Translations under genes and position numbers: made by a program
Shown: positions 9,274 through 18,150 of the stretch, in pieces
How positions within the stretch are numbered: position 1 is the first letter of the stretch
Layout of the letters: every line of letters begins with the position of its first letter
DNA from: Desulfarculaceae bacterium
GTDB lineage: Bacteria; Desulfobacterota; Desulfarculia; Desulfarculales; Desulfarculaceae
Assembly: GCA_020444545.1 (NCBI GenBank)
Contig: JAHLKT010000004.1
Location: 650,336 to 714,335, forward strand
DNA: 64,000 nt
Reading direction: 5' to 3'
The notes under the pieces: generated by a model
What the model was told of the DNA's origin: nothing
The model's database searches: none
Seen by the model: the letters and a program-made list of their open reading frames with translations, nothing else

Positions 9274-10686
9274 ATGAGTAAAGACAAGTGCGACATAGGG
9301 GTCATCGGCCTGGGCAACATGGGCCGCAACCTGGTGCTCAACCTGGCGGACAAGGGCTTCTCCGTGGCGGTGTACAACCGCACCACGGAAAAGACCGACG
9401 AGTTCATGAGCTCGGACGCGGGCGGCCGCGCCATCCAGGCGGGGCGCACCCCGGCCGAGTTCGTTGAGCTCTTGGCCAAGCCGCGCGCGGCCCTGCTCAT
9501 CGTGTCCGCCGGCAAGGCGGTGGACGCGGTGATCGGCGAGCTGACCCCGCTCATGGAGCAGGACGACCTGATCATCGACGGGGGCAACTCCCACTTCATC
9601 GACACCGACCGCCGCGCCGGGGAGGTGGAGGCCAAGGGCCTGGCCTACCTGGGCATGGGCATCTCCGGCGGCGAAGAGGGCGCCCGGCGCGGGCCCAGCC
9701 TCATGCCCGGCGGGCACCAGGCGGCCTATGAGCGGGTGGCCAACATTCTGCGCAAAACGGCGGCCCAGGTGGAGGGCGATCCCTGCGTGGCCTATTTGGG
9801 CAAGGGCTCGGCCGGGCACTACGTGAAGATGGTGCACAACGGCATCGAGTACGCCTTCATGCAGCTCATTTCCGAGAGCTACGACCTGATGCACCGGGGC
9901 CTGGGCCTGGCCCCGCCCGAGCTGCACCAGGTTTACCAAGGATGGAACGAGGGCGAGCTGGGTTCTTATCTATTGGAGATCACCACCGACATCTTCACGG
10001 TCAAGGACCCGGATACGGGTAACTATTTGGTGGACATGATCCGCGACCGGGCCCGGCAAAAGGGAACCGGCAAGTGGACCACCGACGACGCCTTGGATTT
10101 GCAGGTGCCCACCCCGGCCATCGACGCGGCGGTGATCATGCGCAACCTCTCCACCCACGACCGCCTGCGCGGGGAGCTGGCCAAAAGCCTGGGCCCGGCC
10201 GGCAAGCTGGCGGCCGGGCGGGACGAGTTCGTGCCCCTGCTGGGCGAGGCGCTCTACGCCGGGCTGATCCTGGCCTTCAGCCAGGGCATGTCGCTCATGG
10301 CCGCCGCCTCGGCTCAGCGCGGCTACGGCCTCAACCTGGAGGACGTGTGCCGCATCTGGCGGGGCGGCTGCATCATCCGGGCGCGCCTCTTGGAGCGCCT
10401 GCGCCAGGCCTACTCCGCCCGCCCCGCCCTGGAGTCGCTGCTCTTGGACCCCGAGCTGGGGCCCGAGGTGATGCGGCGCGCCCAGGGCCTCCGGGCCGTG
10501 GTGAGCGCCGCGGCCCAGGCCGGGCTGCCCGCGCCGGGCTTCATGGCCTCGCTGGGCTATCTGGACGCCATGCGCTCCGGCCGCCTGCCCACCAACCTGG
10601 TGCAGGCGCAGCGCGACTTCTTCGGCGGGCACACCTTCGAGCGCATCGACCGCGAGGGGATCTTCCATCACATTTGGCAGGATTGA
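9274..10686 (+). CDS. gnd: 6-phosphogluconate dehydrogenase, decarboxylating
   Basis: Converts 6-phosphogluconate to ribulose-5-phosphate, CO2 and NAD(P)H. 470 residues, the long bacterial/eukaryotic type. It has the N-terminal Rossmann motif GVIGLGNMGRNL, with YNRTTEK after the second strand (Arg-Thr suits NADP), IIDGGNSHF, and the catalytic SAGHYVKMVHNGIEY with Lys and Asn. The C-terminal signature ends near RDFFGGHTFERID. It lies between the HAD gene and zwf (12 bases before the zwf ATG), so it forms the oxidative pentose phosphate pair with zwf. Confidence 0.95.
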   Translation: MSKDKCDIGVIGLGNMGRNLVLNLADKGFSVAVYNRTTEKTDEFMSSDAGGRAIQAGRTPAEFVELLAKPRAALLIVSAGKAVDAVIGELTPLMEQDDLIIDGGNSHFIDTDRRAGEVEAKGLAYLGMGISGGEEGARRGPSLMPGGHQAAYERVANILRKTAAQVEGDPCVAYLGKGSAGHYVKMVHNGIEYAFMQLISESYDLMHRGLGLAPPELHQVYQGWNEGELGSYLLEITTDIFTVKDPDTGNYLVDMIRDRARQKGTGKWTTDDALDLQVPTPAIDAAVIMRNLSTHDRLRGELAKSLGPAGKLAAGRDEFVPLLGEALYAGLILAFSQGMSLMAAASAQRGYGLNLEDVCRIWRGGCIIRARLLERLRQAYSARPALESLLLDPELGPEVMRRAQGLRAVVSAAAQAGLPAPGFMASLGYLDAMRSGRLPTNLVQAQRDFFGGHTFERIDREGIFHHIWQD

Positions 10687-10697
10687 CGAGGCAGGGC

Positions 10698-12251
10698 ATG
10701 AGCACGCGGGAAATACCGGAACCGACCATCTTCACCATCTTCGGCGCGGCCGGCGATCTGGCCTGGCGCAAGCTTATCCCGGCCCTCTACGACCTGTTCC
10801 TGGACGGCTGGCTGCCCGACAAGTTCAGCATCCTGGGCATGGGGCATCTGCACACCCCGGTGGACAAGTACATGGCGCATCTGCGCGAGGGGGTGGATCA
10901 GAACTCGCGCCTGGGCAAGAGCAAGAAGGGCGACTGGACCAAGTTCGCGGCGCATCTGGATTTCCTGGAAGCGGACCTGGGCCAGAAAAAGGCCTACGCC
11001 GAGCTGAGCCAGCGCCTGGACCAGATCGAGGAGAAATGGGAAGCCTCGGCCCAGCGGGTGTTCTATCTTGCCATGCCGCCCTCCATGATCGGGCCCATCA
11101 GCCAGGGCCTGGCCAAGGCCAAGCTGAACCAGAACCGGGAGCGCGCCCGCATCGTGGTGGAGAAGCCCTTTGGCTCGGACCTGGCCTCGGCCCGCAAGCT
11201 CAACCAGCTCCTGGCCAAGATATTCGACGAGAACCAGATCTTCCGAATAGACCATTTCCTGGGCCGCGAGACGGTGCAGAACATTCTGGCCTTCCGCCTG
11301 GCCAACACCATGTTCGAGCCCATTTGGAACCAGCACTACATCGACCATGTGCAGATCAACGTGCCCGAGGAGCTGGGCGTGGAGCACCGGGGGCATTACT
11401 ACGAAAAGGCCGGAGCCCTGCGCGACATGATCCAGAACCACCTGTTGCAGATACTCTGCCTGGTGGCCATGGAAGCGCCCATCACCTTTGACGACAACGA
11501 GGTGCGCAACAAGAAGGTGGACGTGCTGCACGCCATCCGGCGCATCCCCCACGACCAGGTGCACGAGTACGCGGTGCGCGGCCAATACGGCGGCGGCTGG
11601 CTGGAGGGCGAGCACGTTGAGGGCTACCGCCAGGAGCCCAATGTGGACCCCGAGTCGCTCACCGAGACCTACGCGGCGGTGAAGCTATACGTGGACAATT
11701 GGCGCTGGCAGGGGGTGCCCTTTTATCTGCGCACCGGCAAGCGACTGGCCAAGCGGGTCACCGAGGTCTCCATCCAGTTCCGGCCGGTGCCCCATCAGAC
11801 CTTCCCGCCCCGCGCCTTGCAGGGCCGCCAGCCCAACCGGCTGATCATCGCCATCCAGCCCGAGGAGGGAATCCTGCTGCGCTTCGAGTCCAAGCAGCCC
11901 GGCCCCTCCCTGCACCTGGCGCCGGTGATGATGCAGTTTTTCTATAAGGAGGCCTTCCACGCCAAGCCGGCCGCGCCCTATGAGACCCTGCTGTTGGACA
12001 TCATGCGCGGCGACGCCACCCTGTTCATGCGGGCCGACCAGGCCGAGGCCGCCTGGCAGGTGATCCAGCCCATCCTGGACGCCTGGGGCGAGCAGCGGCC
12101 CACCGACTTTCCCAATTACCAGGCCGGTTCCTGGGGGCCCGAGGAGGCCGAGGTGCTCATCGCCCGCGACGGCCGCACCTGGGCGATGCCCACCATCCTG
12201 CAATGTCAGGAAGACCTGGCCACCTGCCGGGTGCACTCGGTTGACGATTAG
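10698..12251 (+). CDS. zwf: Glucose-6-phosphate 1-dehydrogenase
   Basis: First oxidative step of the pentose phosphate pathway, 517 residues. N-terminal NADP-binding IFGAAGDLAWRKLIP; VVEKPFG segment; active-site RIDHFLGRETVQN near residue 182 with the catalytic His; FYLRTGKRL substrate-phosphate region. I use the ATG at 10698, as everything upstream in the longer open frame is the shadow of gnd. The 3' end overlaps the oppositely oriented methyltransferase gene by 4 bases. No 6-phosphogluconolactonase gene is visible next to it, although zwf-pgl-gnd grouping is common. Confidence 0.95.
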   Translation: MSTREIPEPTIFTIFGAAGDLAWRKLIPALYDLFLDGWLPDKFSILGMGHLHTPVDKYMAHLREGVDQNSRLGKSKKGDWTKFAAHLDFLEADLGQKKAYAELSQRLDQIEEKWEASAQRVFYLAMPPSMIGPISQGLAKAKLNQNRERARIVVEKPFGSDLASARKLNQLLAKIFDENQIFRIDHFLGRETVQNILAFRLANTMFEPIWNQHYIDHVQINVPEELGVEHRGHYYEKAGALRDMIQNHLLQILCLVAMEAPITFDDNEVRNKKVDVLHAIRRIPHDQVHEYAVRGQYGGGWLEGEHVEGYRQEPNVDPESLTETYAAVKLYVDNWRWQGVPFYLRTGKRLAKRVTEVSIQFRPVPHQTFPPRALQGRQPNRLIIAIQPEEGILLRFESKQPGPSLHLAPVMMQFFYKEAFHAKPAAPYETLLLDIMRGDATLFMRADQAEAAWQVIQPILDAWGEQRPTDFPNYQAGSWGPEEAEVLIARDGRTWAMPTILQCQEDLATCRVHSVDD

Positions 12252-12820
12252 TCTCTCCGCGCCGCGCCCACCATGCCCCACCAAGGTTTCTCCTGGCAGG
12301 CCACAAGGCTGAGGCCTGATTGGGCCAGGCCCTGGCGCAGCTCCGCACTGCGGAAGCGGTCTTCAGTGGGGTGGCGCAGGATGTGGCGCACCAGGGGGTT
12401 CAGATAGGTGGCGGGGTAATACTCTTCTATATAGTAGATGCCGCCGGGCTTGAGCACCCGGGCCACCTCGTGGAGAGCCCTCCGCCAGTCGGGCACGTGG
12501 TGCAAGAAGCCGAAGCCGAACACCGCGTCCAGGCAGGCGCTGCGTAGCGGCAGGGCCTCGGCGTCGCCCACCAGGGCCAGGTTGCCGCGTTGCCGGGCCA
12601 GGCGGGCCATGGCCAGGTCCAGGTCCAGCAGGTATAGCCGGCCCGGCGTGAAAGCGGCCCGCAACAGCTTGGCCCCCTCCCCCCGGCCGCAGCCTATCTC
12701 CAGAACCTCCGCGCCCGGCGGCAGCGCGGCCATGGCCCTCATGCGGCCCAGCACCCGGCGCTGCAAGGCCAGGCGCAGCGGGCTGTTGACCATCCAGCGC
12801 TCGGCCAGGTTGAGCTTCAC
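12248..12820 (-). CDS. Class I SAM-dependent methyltransferase
   Basis: 190-residue Rossmann methyltransferase. Motif I is EVLEIGCGRGEG (about residue 40), motif II LYLLDLDLAMARLARQ, post-I DAEALPL, motif IV FGFGFLHHVPDW, followed by VLKPGGIYYIEEYYP. It starts at a GTG that overlaps the ubiE stop codon (GTGA), so it is translated with ubiE. The adjacent UbiE homologue suggests a quinone, lipid or polar small-molecule substrate, but nothing in the sequence fixes it. The longer open frame upstream is only the shadow of ubiE. Its stop overlaps the zwf stop tail-to-tail. Confidence 0.82.
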   Translation of the reverse strand: MKLNLAERWMVNSPLRLALQRRVLGRMRAMAALPPGAEVLEIGCGRGEGAKLLRAAFTPGRLYLLDLDLAMARLARQRGNLALVGDAEALPLRSACLDAVFGFGFLHHVPDWRRALHEVARVLKPGGIYYIEEYYPATYLNPLVRHILRHPTEDRFRSAELRQGLAQSGLSLVACQEKPWWGMVGAARRD

Positions 12821-13569
12821 GGTTTCACCGCCTGGTGGATGCAGGCAATGCCCAGGCTGAGCCGTTGCCAGGACACCCGCGCGAAGCCGGCTTCCTCGAT
12901 TATGCGGCCCAGCCCTTCCGGGCCGGGAAAGCGCCTTATGGTGCCGGTCAAGTGGGAGTAGGTGCGCCAGGAGCCGGTGAAGACCCGCCCCACCAGGGGC
13001 ATCATGAGCGCCGAATATAAATCGTAGAGCCGGGCGAAGCCTTCCGGCCTGGGCCGCGAGAACTCCAGGCACACCAGGCGGCCGCCGGGCTTGAGCACCC
13101 GGGCCATCTCGCGGAAGCCTTGGGCCATGTCCCCCAGGTTGCGCACCCCGAAGCCCACCATGACCCCGTCCAGGCTCGCGTCGGCCAGGGCCAGGCGGTG
13201 GGCGTCCCCCCGCGCGAATTGCACCCCGCGCCCATGCGGGCTGCGCGCGGCCTTGGCGCGGCCCAAGGAGAGCATGGCCTGGTTGAGGTCGTAGACCACC
13301 ACGCTGCCCGAGGAGCGGCGGCGCTGGGCCAAGAGGGCCAGGTCCGCGGTGCCCCCGCAGATATCGGCCAGGCGCTGGCCGGGGCGCGAATCCAGGGCGG
13401 CCACGGCCCGGATTTTCCAGGCATGGTGCAGCCCCAGGCTCATGATGCTGTTGGCCAGGTCGTAGTGCTTGGCCACCGCGTCGAAGTGGGCCTGCACCAG
13501 GGCGCGGTGCTCCCGGGGGCCGGGGTCCGCCGCAGCTGGGGGCCGTATGAATGAAACTGGGCTGGCCAT
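12817..13569 (-). CDS. ubiE: UbiE/MenG-type quinone methyltransferase
   Basis: 250 residues. SAM-dependent C-methylation of demethylmenaquinone and/or 2-polyprenyl-6-methoxy-benzoquinol. Signatures: N-terminal FDAVAKHYDLANSIMSLGLH, motif I LADICGGTADLALL, the family motif VGFGVRNLGDMAQGFREM, and LKPGGRLVCLEFSRP. In an anaerobe the menaquinone reaction is more likely. It lies 3 bases after the glycoside hydrolase-DUF547 gene and overlaps the next methyltransferase. The symbol is by family; menG is the other common name. Confidence 0.88.
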   Translation of the reverse strand: MASPVSFIRPPAAADPGPREHRALVQAHFDAVAKHYDLANSIMSLGLHHAWKIRAVAALDSRPGQRLADICGGTADLALLAQRRRSSGSVVVYDLNQAMLSLGRAKAARSPHGRGVQFARGDAHRLALADASLDGVMVGFGVRNLGDMAQGFREMARVLKPGGRLVCLEFSRPRPEGFARLYDLYSALMMPLVGRVFTGSWRTYSHLTGTIRRFPGPEGLGRIIEEAGFARVSWQRLSLGIACIHQAVKP

Positions 13570-13572
13570 GGC

Positions 13573-15747
13573 CTAACGGTTCAGGTGCCAGTCGTGGAAA
13601 AGATACTCCACCCGCATCTTGTCCAAGTTGGCCAACAGATAGGTCTTGCGATCGCTATCGGGCATGAGCCCGGCCACGAAGGAGAGCAGCCCCGCCTGGC
13701 CGCCGAAATCATCCACGTACCAGGAGAACACCTCGGCCATGGCCACCCGGTTCTCTTCCGGGTCCACCAGCACCTCGGAGCTCACATAGGACGTGGCCGC
13801 CTCCTTGAGCTGCTCCTCCAGGTTAGCTGCTTGGTAAAAGCTGAGCTTGGGGCAGGAGCGGGCCCCGCAGGCCAGGGTGAAGTGCACCCTGAGGTCCGGG
13901 GGTTCCAGGCAATAGCGCCGCCGCGCGTCCCAGGGCAGGAAGGGCGGCAGCAAATGATGGGGCGCGCGCCGGTTGCCCCGCAGGATGCCGTGGGCCATGT
14001 CGGTGAGGCTGTAGCGGCGGCCGCCTACCTGGTAGGCCAGGCGGTCGAAGAAGTCGGGCACCTCGCGCACCGAGTTCTTGGGCTTCAGCTCGATCACCCC
14101 GTGGATCACCAGCATGTTGAACAGGTTGATCCAAAAGGCCTTGGCCTGGTCGCCCTTGCCCAGGGAGGCGGGGTCCAGCCCGGGCAGCAGGGACACCGCT
14201 TCCAGGTAGCGCCGGAACTGCTCTGAATGGGCGATGCCCGCGTAGTCCACCGTGCCGCGAATGCCGTCGAAATAGGCTTCGGCCAGCTCGCCGATGGCCC
14301 GGTTCACCGCCTTGGCCGGGTCGTCGTTGGTCTGTCGCGGTGCCTGGCCCGTGTGGTTGAGCACCCGGGTGTGGCCCAAACGGCCGCCCAGCACGATGCC
14401 CGGCAAATGGGGTTCCGCGTCATCCTGGCGATAGTAGTCGCTGAGCACGTCGATGAACAGGGCCGCGCTCCAGGAAAACTGCTTGGAGCCCAGGCCCTGG
14501 CCCTTGCGCGAATCGTAATACTCCCTAAAGCCGAAGCGGGCGGCCAGCTCCAGGATGTCCTTGCGCATGAGCTGAGCCTCGAAGAAAAAGCCGTACTCCT
14601 CCAGGCCCTGGGCCAGCATCCAGTTGATGTTGAGCCACACCGGGCCGCGCCAGTAGTTGACCTCGCTGTAGCCCTCGGCGGTCATGTCGTAGTCCGGGAT
14701 GGTGAAGCAGTTGCCCTGGCGCAGGCCGCAGAAGCTCACCGAGTCCATCTGCTGGAAAAGGCGTTCGCTCTTGTCGCGGCTGATCACCCCGGCGTAGAGC
14801 GGCATGAAGCCCATGGCCGTGGGGCTGTCCAAAAAGCGCCCGGCCCGGAGATCGTAGGACTCGAAGCGGCCGTAGTCTTGCGACCACAGCTTTTCCCGGA
14901 TGCCCTTTCCGGTCTGCTGGAACCACTCCTCGATCTCGCCCTGGTCCTGGCCCAGAATGCCCGCGATCTCCTTGAGGGCCCGGTTGTCGCGGCACAGGAT
15001 GCTGTTGAAGCCGATGTCCTGCACCAGAAAGGGGCACTCTTGCTGGATGGCCTTCTCGTCGTACTTGAGCCGCCGGAAGAGGTCCACCAGATAGACGTAG
15101 CGGTCGTAGTCCTGGTCCGTGGGCCGCTGCTTGGCGTCCACCCCCTTGTCCAGGTCCTTGCGCTGGAAAGGCGGCAGGGAAACCTTGCTCAGGTCGATGG
15201 CCTCCAAGGGAACGTCCCAGGCCGGGGCATTGTCCCGCCCCGACTCCCAGGGATGGCGAATGTAGACCAGGCCCTCGCGGCCGGGGTCGCGCTCCCGGTA
15301 GAAGTAGCGGTGCCCGGCCAGGAGCTTGGGGAACATCTCGGCCAAAAAGCGGCGGCTGTCCTCGCGGTCCTGGCTGAGGCGGTGCAGACGCAGGCAGGCC
15401 ACGGCGTGCAGGGGCGGCATGGTGATGCCGCTGGTCTGGCGGCCGCCGGGGCACTGCCAGAAGTCCGGCTCCGGGAAGTAGCCCCCCAGGCGTTGGGGGT
15501 TGAACACGATGTGGGGCACCATGCCGTCCGGCCACTGCCCGGCGAACAAATGCCGCAACTCCTCCCGGCCCCGTTGGGGATCGTAGTTGGCGTAGCCGAT
15601 GGCGATGAAGGCCGAGTCCCAGTTCCACTGGTGGGGGTACAGGCCCCTGGCCGGGCGGGTGTAGCCCTGCATCCAGTTGCCCGCCAAAACCTCCTTGGCC
15701 TGGTCCAAATGCTCCTCAAAGGGTCGTTGCGGCGAAAATAAACTCAT
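13573..15747 (-). CDS. MGH1-like (GH63-type) glycoside hydrolase fused to a DUF547 domain
   Basis: 724-residue two-domain protein without signal peptide. Residues about 10-440 form an (alpha/alpha)6 glycosidase resembling mannosylglycerate/glucosylglycerate hydrolases and GH63: HQWNWDSAFIAIGYANYDP, GGRQTSGITMPPLHA, IRHPWESGRDNAPAWD (candidate acid Asp), NYWRGPVWLNINWMLAQGL, and a Glu in FREYYDSRKG. Residues about 490-700 look like DUF547: KAFWINLFNMLVIHGVIE near 536 and FTLACGARSCPKLSFY near 627, with conserved Cys pair. The fusion is continuous, with no frameshift. A role in compatible-solute (glucosyl- or mannosylglycerate) turnover is inferred from the first domain only. DUF547 has no assigned activity. 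First gene of a three-gene operon with ubiE. Confidence 0.78.
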   Translation of the reverse strand: MSLFSPQRPFEEHLDQAKEVLAGNWMQGYTRPARGLYPHQWNWDSAFIAIGYANYDPQRGREELRHLFAGQWPDGMVPHIVFNPQRLGGYFPEPDFWQCPGGRQTSGITMPPLHAVACLRLHRLSQDREDSRRFLAEMFPKLLAGHRYFYRERDPGREGLVYIRHPWESGRDNAPAWDVPLEAIDLSKVSLPPFQRKDLDKGVDAKQRPTDQDYDRYVYLVDLFRRLKYDEKAIQQECPFLVQDIGFNSILCRDNRALKEIAGILGQDQGEIEEWFQQTGKGIREKLWSQDYGRFESYDLRAGRFLDSPTAMGFMPLYAGVISRDKSERLFQQMDSVSFCGLRQGNCFTIPDYDMTAEGYSEVNYWRGPVWLNINWMLAQGLEEYGFFFEAQLMRKDILELAARFGFREYYDSRKGQGLGSKQFSWSAALFIDVLSDYYRQDDAEPHLPGIVLGGRLGHTRVLNHTGQAPRQTNDDPAKAVNRAIGELAEAYFDGIRGTVDYAGIAHSEQFRRYLEAVSLLPGLDPASLGKGDQAKAFWINLFNMLVIHGVIELKPKNSVREVPDFFDRLAYQVGGRRYSLTDMAHGILRGNRRAPHHLLPPFLPWDARRRYCLEPPDLRVHFTLACGARSCPKLSFYQAANLEEQLKEAATSYVSSEVLVDPEENRVAMAEVFSWYVDDFGGQAGLLSFVAGLMPDSDRKTYLLANLDKMRVEYLFHDWHLNR

Positions 15748-16126
15748 CCCTCTCCCGGCATGTCTGGAGTGCGAACCTGGCCTTATTATGCCTGTCCCGT
15801 GCGCCTCAAAGCCAATCCAGCCCGGCGGGAAGGGACTAAGGCGCGATTTTTTGCCCTTAAATACCCTAAGCCCGGCGCGGACGGGGGGCTGGCCGCGGCT
15901 GAACCGCGTTCATTACCCGGCCCGATGTGTAACATTTATTTTGCCTCTTAAATACGCTTTCCTTAGAATTAATAAATAAAGAGTGATCCGCCATCGAGCG
16001 GCCGTGCCCGGCGGGCCGCGCGAGACGGAGTGAAATAGTCTGCCATGTTTAACGGTTTTCTTAAGTACCAGCTTTATCGAAAAGCTGGAGCAACTCAACC
16101 AGCGGTAGTAAAGGACGGATGAATCG
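15748..16126 (+). promoter_or_regulatory. Promoter and structured leader of the small secreted protein gene
   Basis: 379 bases without a gene. TTGCCT (15941-15946), a 17-base spacer and TAGAAT (15964-15969) make a good sigma-70-type promoter, followed by an AT-rich start region. The predicted leader is about 150 bases long. It includes a GC-rich segment (16003-16022) and a perfect hairpin, CCAGCTTT (16068-16075), loop ATCGA, AAAGCTGG (16081-16088), close to the ribosome site AAAGGA. A four-codon frame ATG-AAT-CGA-TGA overlaps the true start as ATGA. I could not match the leader to a known riboswitch. Confidence 0.5.
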
Positions 16127-16564
16127 ATGAAAAAGAGCTTTTTGGTATTTGCCTTGATCGCGGTGATGGCTTTGGCGATTCCTCTTATGGCTCAGGCTGA
16201 AGCCAAGCCCGATGCCACGGTGCAGTTCAAGACCCACAACGTGGCGGTGGGCGTGGGCGTCAGCTGGGGCGACGGCACCCTGACCTACAAAGGCAAAGAG
16301 TACAAGTTCAGCATCGATGGCCTTAGCCTGGTGGACCTGGGCGTGGGCGACGTGGAGGCCAAGGGCAACGTCTACAACCTGAAGAAGGTGGAAGACTTCG
16401 CGGGCACCTACTCCTCGGTCAAGGCCGGCGCGGCCTTTGGCAAGGGCGTGGCCGCCGAGCAGCTGATCAACGATGCCGGCGTGAAGATGAACCTGACCGC
16501 CAAGCAGCAGGGCGCGCGCCTGACCCTGGCCCCCGGCGGCATGAAGATCAAGCTCAAGAAGTAG
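16127..16564 (+). CDS. Small secreted protein of unknown function
   Basis: 145 residues. Signal peptide MKKSFLVFALIAVMALAIPLMAQA, with cleavage probably after AQA, then a glycine-rich beta-type domain with GVGVSWGDGTLTYKGKEYKF, GVGDVEAKGNVYNL and ending LKLKK-like (MKIKLKK). No cysteines, no catalytic motif. The alternating short strands suggest a beta-rich periplasmic or lipid-contacting protein. I recognise the general pattern from uncharacterised proteobacterial proteins but cannot name a family with confidence. It is a single-gene unit with its own promoter, long leader and strong terminator, which suggests high or regulated expression. Confidence 0.75.
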   Translation: MKKSFLVFALIAVMALAIPLMAQAEAKPDATVQFKTHNVAVGVGVSWGDGTLTYKGKEYKFSIDGLSLVDLGVGDVEAKGNVYNLKKVEDFAGTYSSVKAGAAFGKGVAAEQLINDAGVKMNLTAKQQGARLTLAPGGMKIKLKK

Positions 16565-16603
16565 CGTCCGGGGCCCTGCGGCCCTTTTCCCAAGCCTGAT
16601 CAG

Positions 16604-16650
16604 GCCGGGACCGCAACACCCGCGAGGGTAGTGCGGTCCCGGCTTTTTTC
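16604..16650 (+). terminator. Rho-independent terminator after the secreted protein gene
   Basis: Perfect 12-bp stem GCCGGGACCGCA (16604-16615) with TGCGGTCCCGGC (16632-16643), 16-base loop, then six T. It lies 40 bases after the stop codon. Confidence 0.88.
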
Positions 16651-16674
16651 TCCCGCCCCGGCGGCGCGGCCACG

Positions 16675-16712
16675 AAAAAAGAGCGGCCGGGGCTGTCACC
16701 CCAACCGCTCTT
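16675..16712 (-). terminator. Rho-independent terminator after gdhA
   Basis: On the minus strand AAGAGCGG (16712-16705) pairs with CCGCTCTT (16686-16679), with an inner GGGG/CCCC helix, and runs into T residues opposite the A run 16675-16680. It ends the gabT-gdhA transcript head-on to the preceding plus-strand terminator. Confidence 0.78.
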
Positions 16713-16758
16713 GAATGCCGGCCGCCGCGCCCAAAAACGGCGGCCGGCATGTATCCCC

Positions 16759-18024
16759 CTACGGGAAGACGCCGCGCACCCGCTTGGCGTCGGCCACCCG
16801 CTCGATGGCCAGCATGTAGGCGGCGGTGCGCATGTTCACCTTGTGCTTTTGGTAGATGTCGTACACGTCGTTGAAGGCCTGAGCAATGACCCGCCGCAGC
16901 TGGCGGTTCACGTCGTCCTCGGTCCAGAACAGCTTTTGGATGTTCTGCACCCACTCGAAGTAGGAGACGGTGACCCCGCCCGCGTTGGCCAGGATGTCGG
17001 GCAGCATTATGACCCCGTTGTCAAAGAGGATGTCGTCGGCCAGGGGGCTGGTGGGGCCGTTGGCCCCTTCCACCACGAACTTGGCCTTGATGCGCCCGGC
17101 GTTGTCCTGGTTGATCTGCCCTTCGATGGCCGCGGGCACCAGGATGTCCACGCCCAGCTCCAACAGCTCGGCGTTGCTCACCGCGTCGCTGCCGGGGAAG
17201 CCCTCCAAGGCGCCGGTGCGCTGGTGGTGCTCCTTGAGGGCCGTGAGGTCCAGGCCCTTGGGGTTGTACACCCCGCCCCGGCTGTTGCTGATGGCCACCA
17301 GCTTCATGCCCGCCTCGGCGAAGAGCTCGGCCGCGTAGTAGCCCACGTTACCGAAGCCCTGCACCGCCACGCTCTTGCCGCTCAGGTCCACGCCCAGGGC
17401 CGCGGCCGCCTCCTGCAAGGCGTAGAGGCAGCCCATGGAGGTGGCCTTGAGCCGCCCCAGGGAGCCGCCGATGGACAGGGGCTTGCCGGTGACCACGCTG
17501 TTGCAGGTGAAGCCCTTGAACACGCTGTAGGTGTCCACGATCCAGGCCATGGTCTGGGGGTTGGTGTTCACGTCCGGGGCCGGGATATCCTGCTCCGGGC
17601 CGATGATGGGCGATATCTCCCAGATGTAGCGCCGGGTCATGCGCTCCAGCTCATGGGGAGACATGCTCTGGGGGTCGCAGGTCACTCCCCCCTTGGCCCC
17701 GCCAAAGGGAATGTTGACCACCGCGCACTTCCAAGTCATCCAGGCGGCCAGGGCGCGCACCTCGTCCAAGTCCACCTGGGGATGGTAGCGGATGCCGCCC
17801 TTGCCCGGCCCGCGCAGGGTGTTGTGCTGCACCCGGTAGCCGTTCAGGATCACCGTCTCGCCGTTGTCCAGGCGCAGGGGAAACTTGACCGAAAGCTCGC
17901 GGCGGGGGGCCTTGATCTTGTCCAGGATCCAGGGCTCCACCTCCAGCTTTGCCGCCGCCAGATCGAACTGGAGGTCATGCATCACCAGGGGCTTGCTCTC
18001 GTCGTACTGCTTGTTCTCGCTCAT
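16759..18024 (-). CDS. gdhA: Glutamate dehydrogenase (Glu/Leu/Phe/Val dehydrogenase family)
   Basis: 421-residue hexameric-type GDH that interconverts glutamate and 2-oxoglutarate plus ammonia. Substrate-binding part: [22 protein letters not shown] with catalytic Lys region, [15 protein letters not shown] (catalytic Lys), [15 protein letters not shown] (Asp). Cofactor domain: [18 protein letters not shown], and C-terminal [17 protein letters not shown]. The sequence after GFGNVG gives ISNSRGG, so an acidic NAD-type residue is not evident. It lies 126 bases downstream of the aminotransferase on the same strand with no promoter I can see between, so it probably recycles the glutamate made by that enzyme. 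Confidence 0.93.
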   Translation of the reverse strand: MSENKQYDESKPLVMHDLQFDLAAAKLEVEPWILDKIKAPRRELSVKFPLRLDNGETVILNGYRVQHNTLRGPGKGGIRYHPQVDLDEVRALAAWMTWKCAVVNIPFGGAKGGVTCDPQSMSPHELERMTRRYIWEISPIIGPEQDIPAPDVNTNPQTMAWIVDTYSVFKGFTCNSVVTGKPLSIGGSLGRLKATSMGCLYALQEAAAALGVDLSGKSVAVQGFGNVGYYAAELFAEAGMKLVAISNSRGGVYNPKGLDLTALKEHHQRTGALEGFPGSDAVSNAELLELGVDILVPAAIEGQINQDNAGRIKAKFVVEGANGPTSPLADDILFDNGVIMLPDILANAGGVTVSYFEWVQNIQKLFWTEDDVNRQLRRVIAQAFNDVYDIYQKHKVNMRTAAYMLAIERVADAKRVRGVFP

Positions 18025-18150
18025 AGCACAGTCCTCTCCCTTTCAGGCCAGGCGGTCCTTTGCCCGGCCCTCGAACGAGTGCCTTGATTAGGGGAAGCAG
18101 GCTGCCCCGGAGCCGGCCCCTCGCCGGCCCCGGGACGCCTTGGGGATCGC

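Noticed and set aside
15677..15979. 100-codon plus-strand frame upstream of the secreted protein
   Set aside because: Starts antisense inside the glycosidase-DUF547 gene and runs into the promoter of the next gene; no protein features.
15970..16126. Possible c-di-GMP or other known riboswitch in the secreted protein leader
   Set aside because: Conserved core sequences of GEMM-type or other classes I know are not present; only a generic hairpin was kept.
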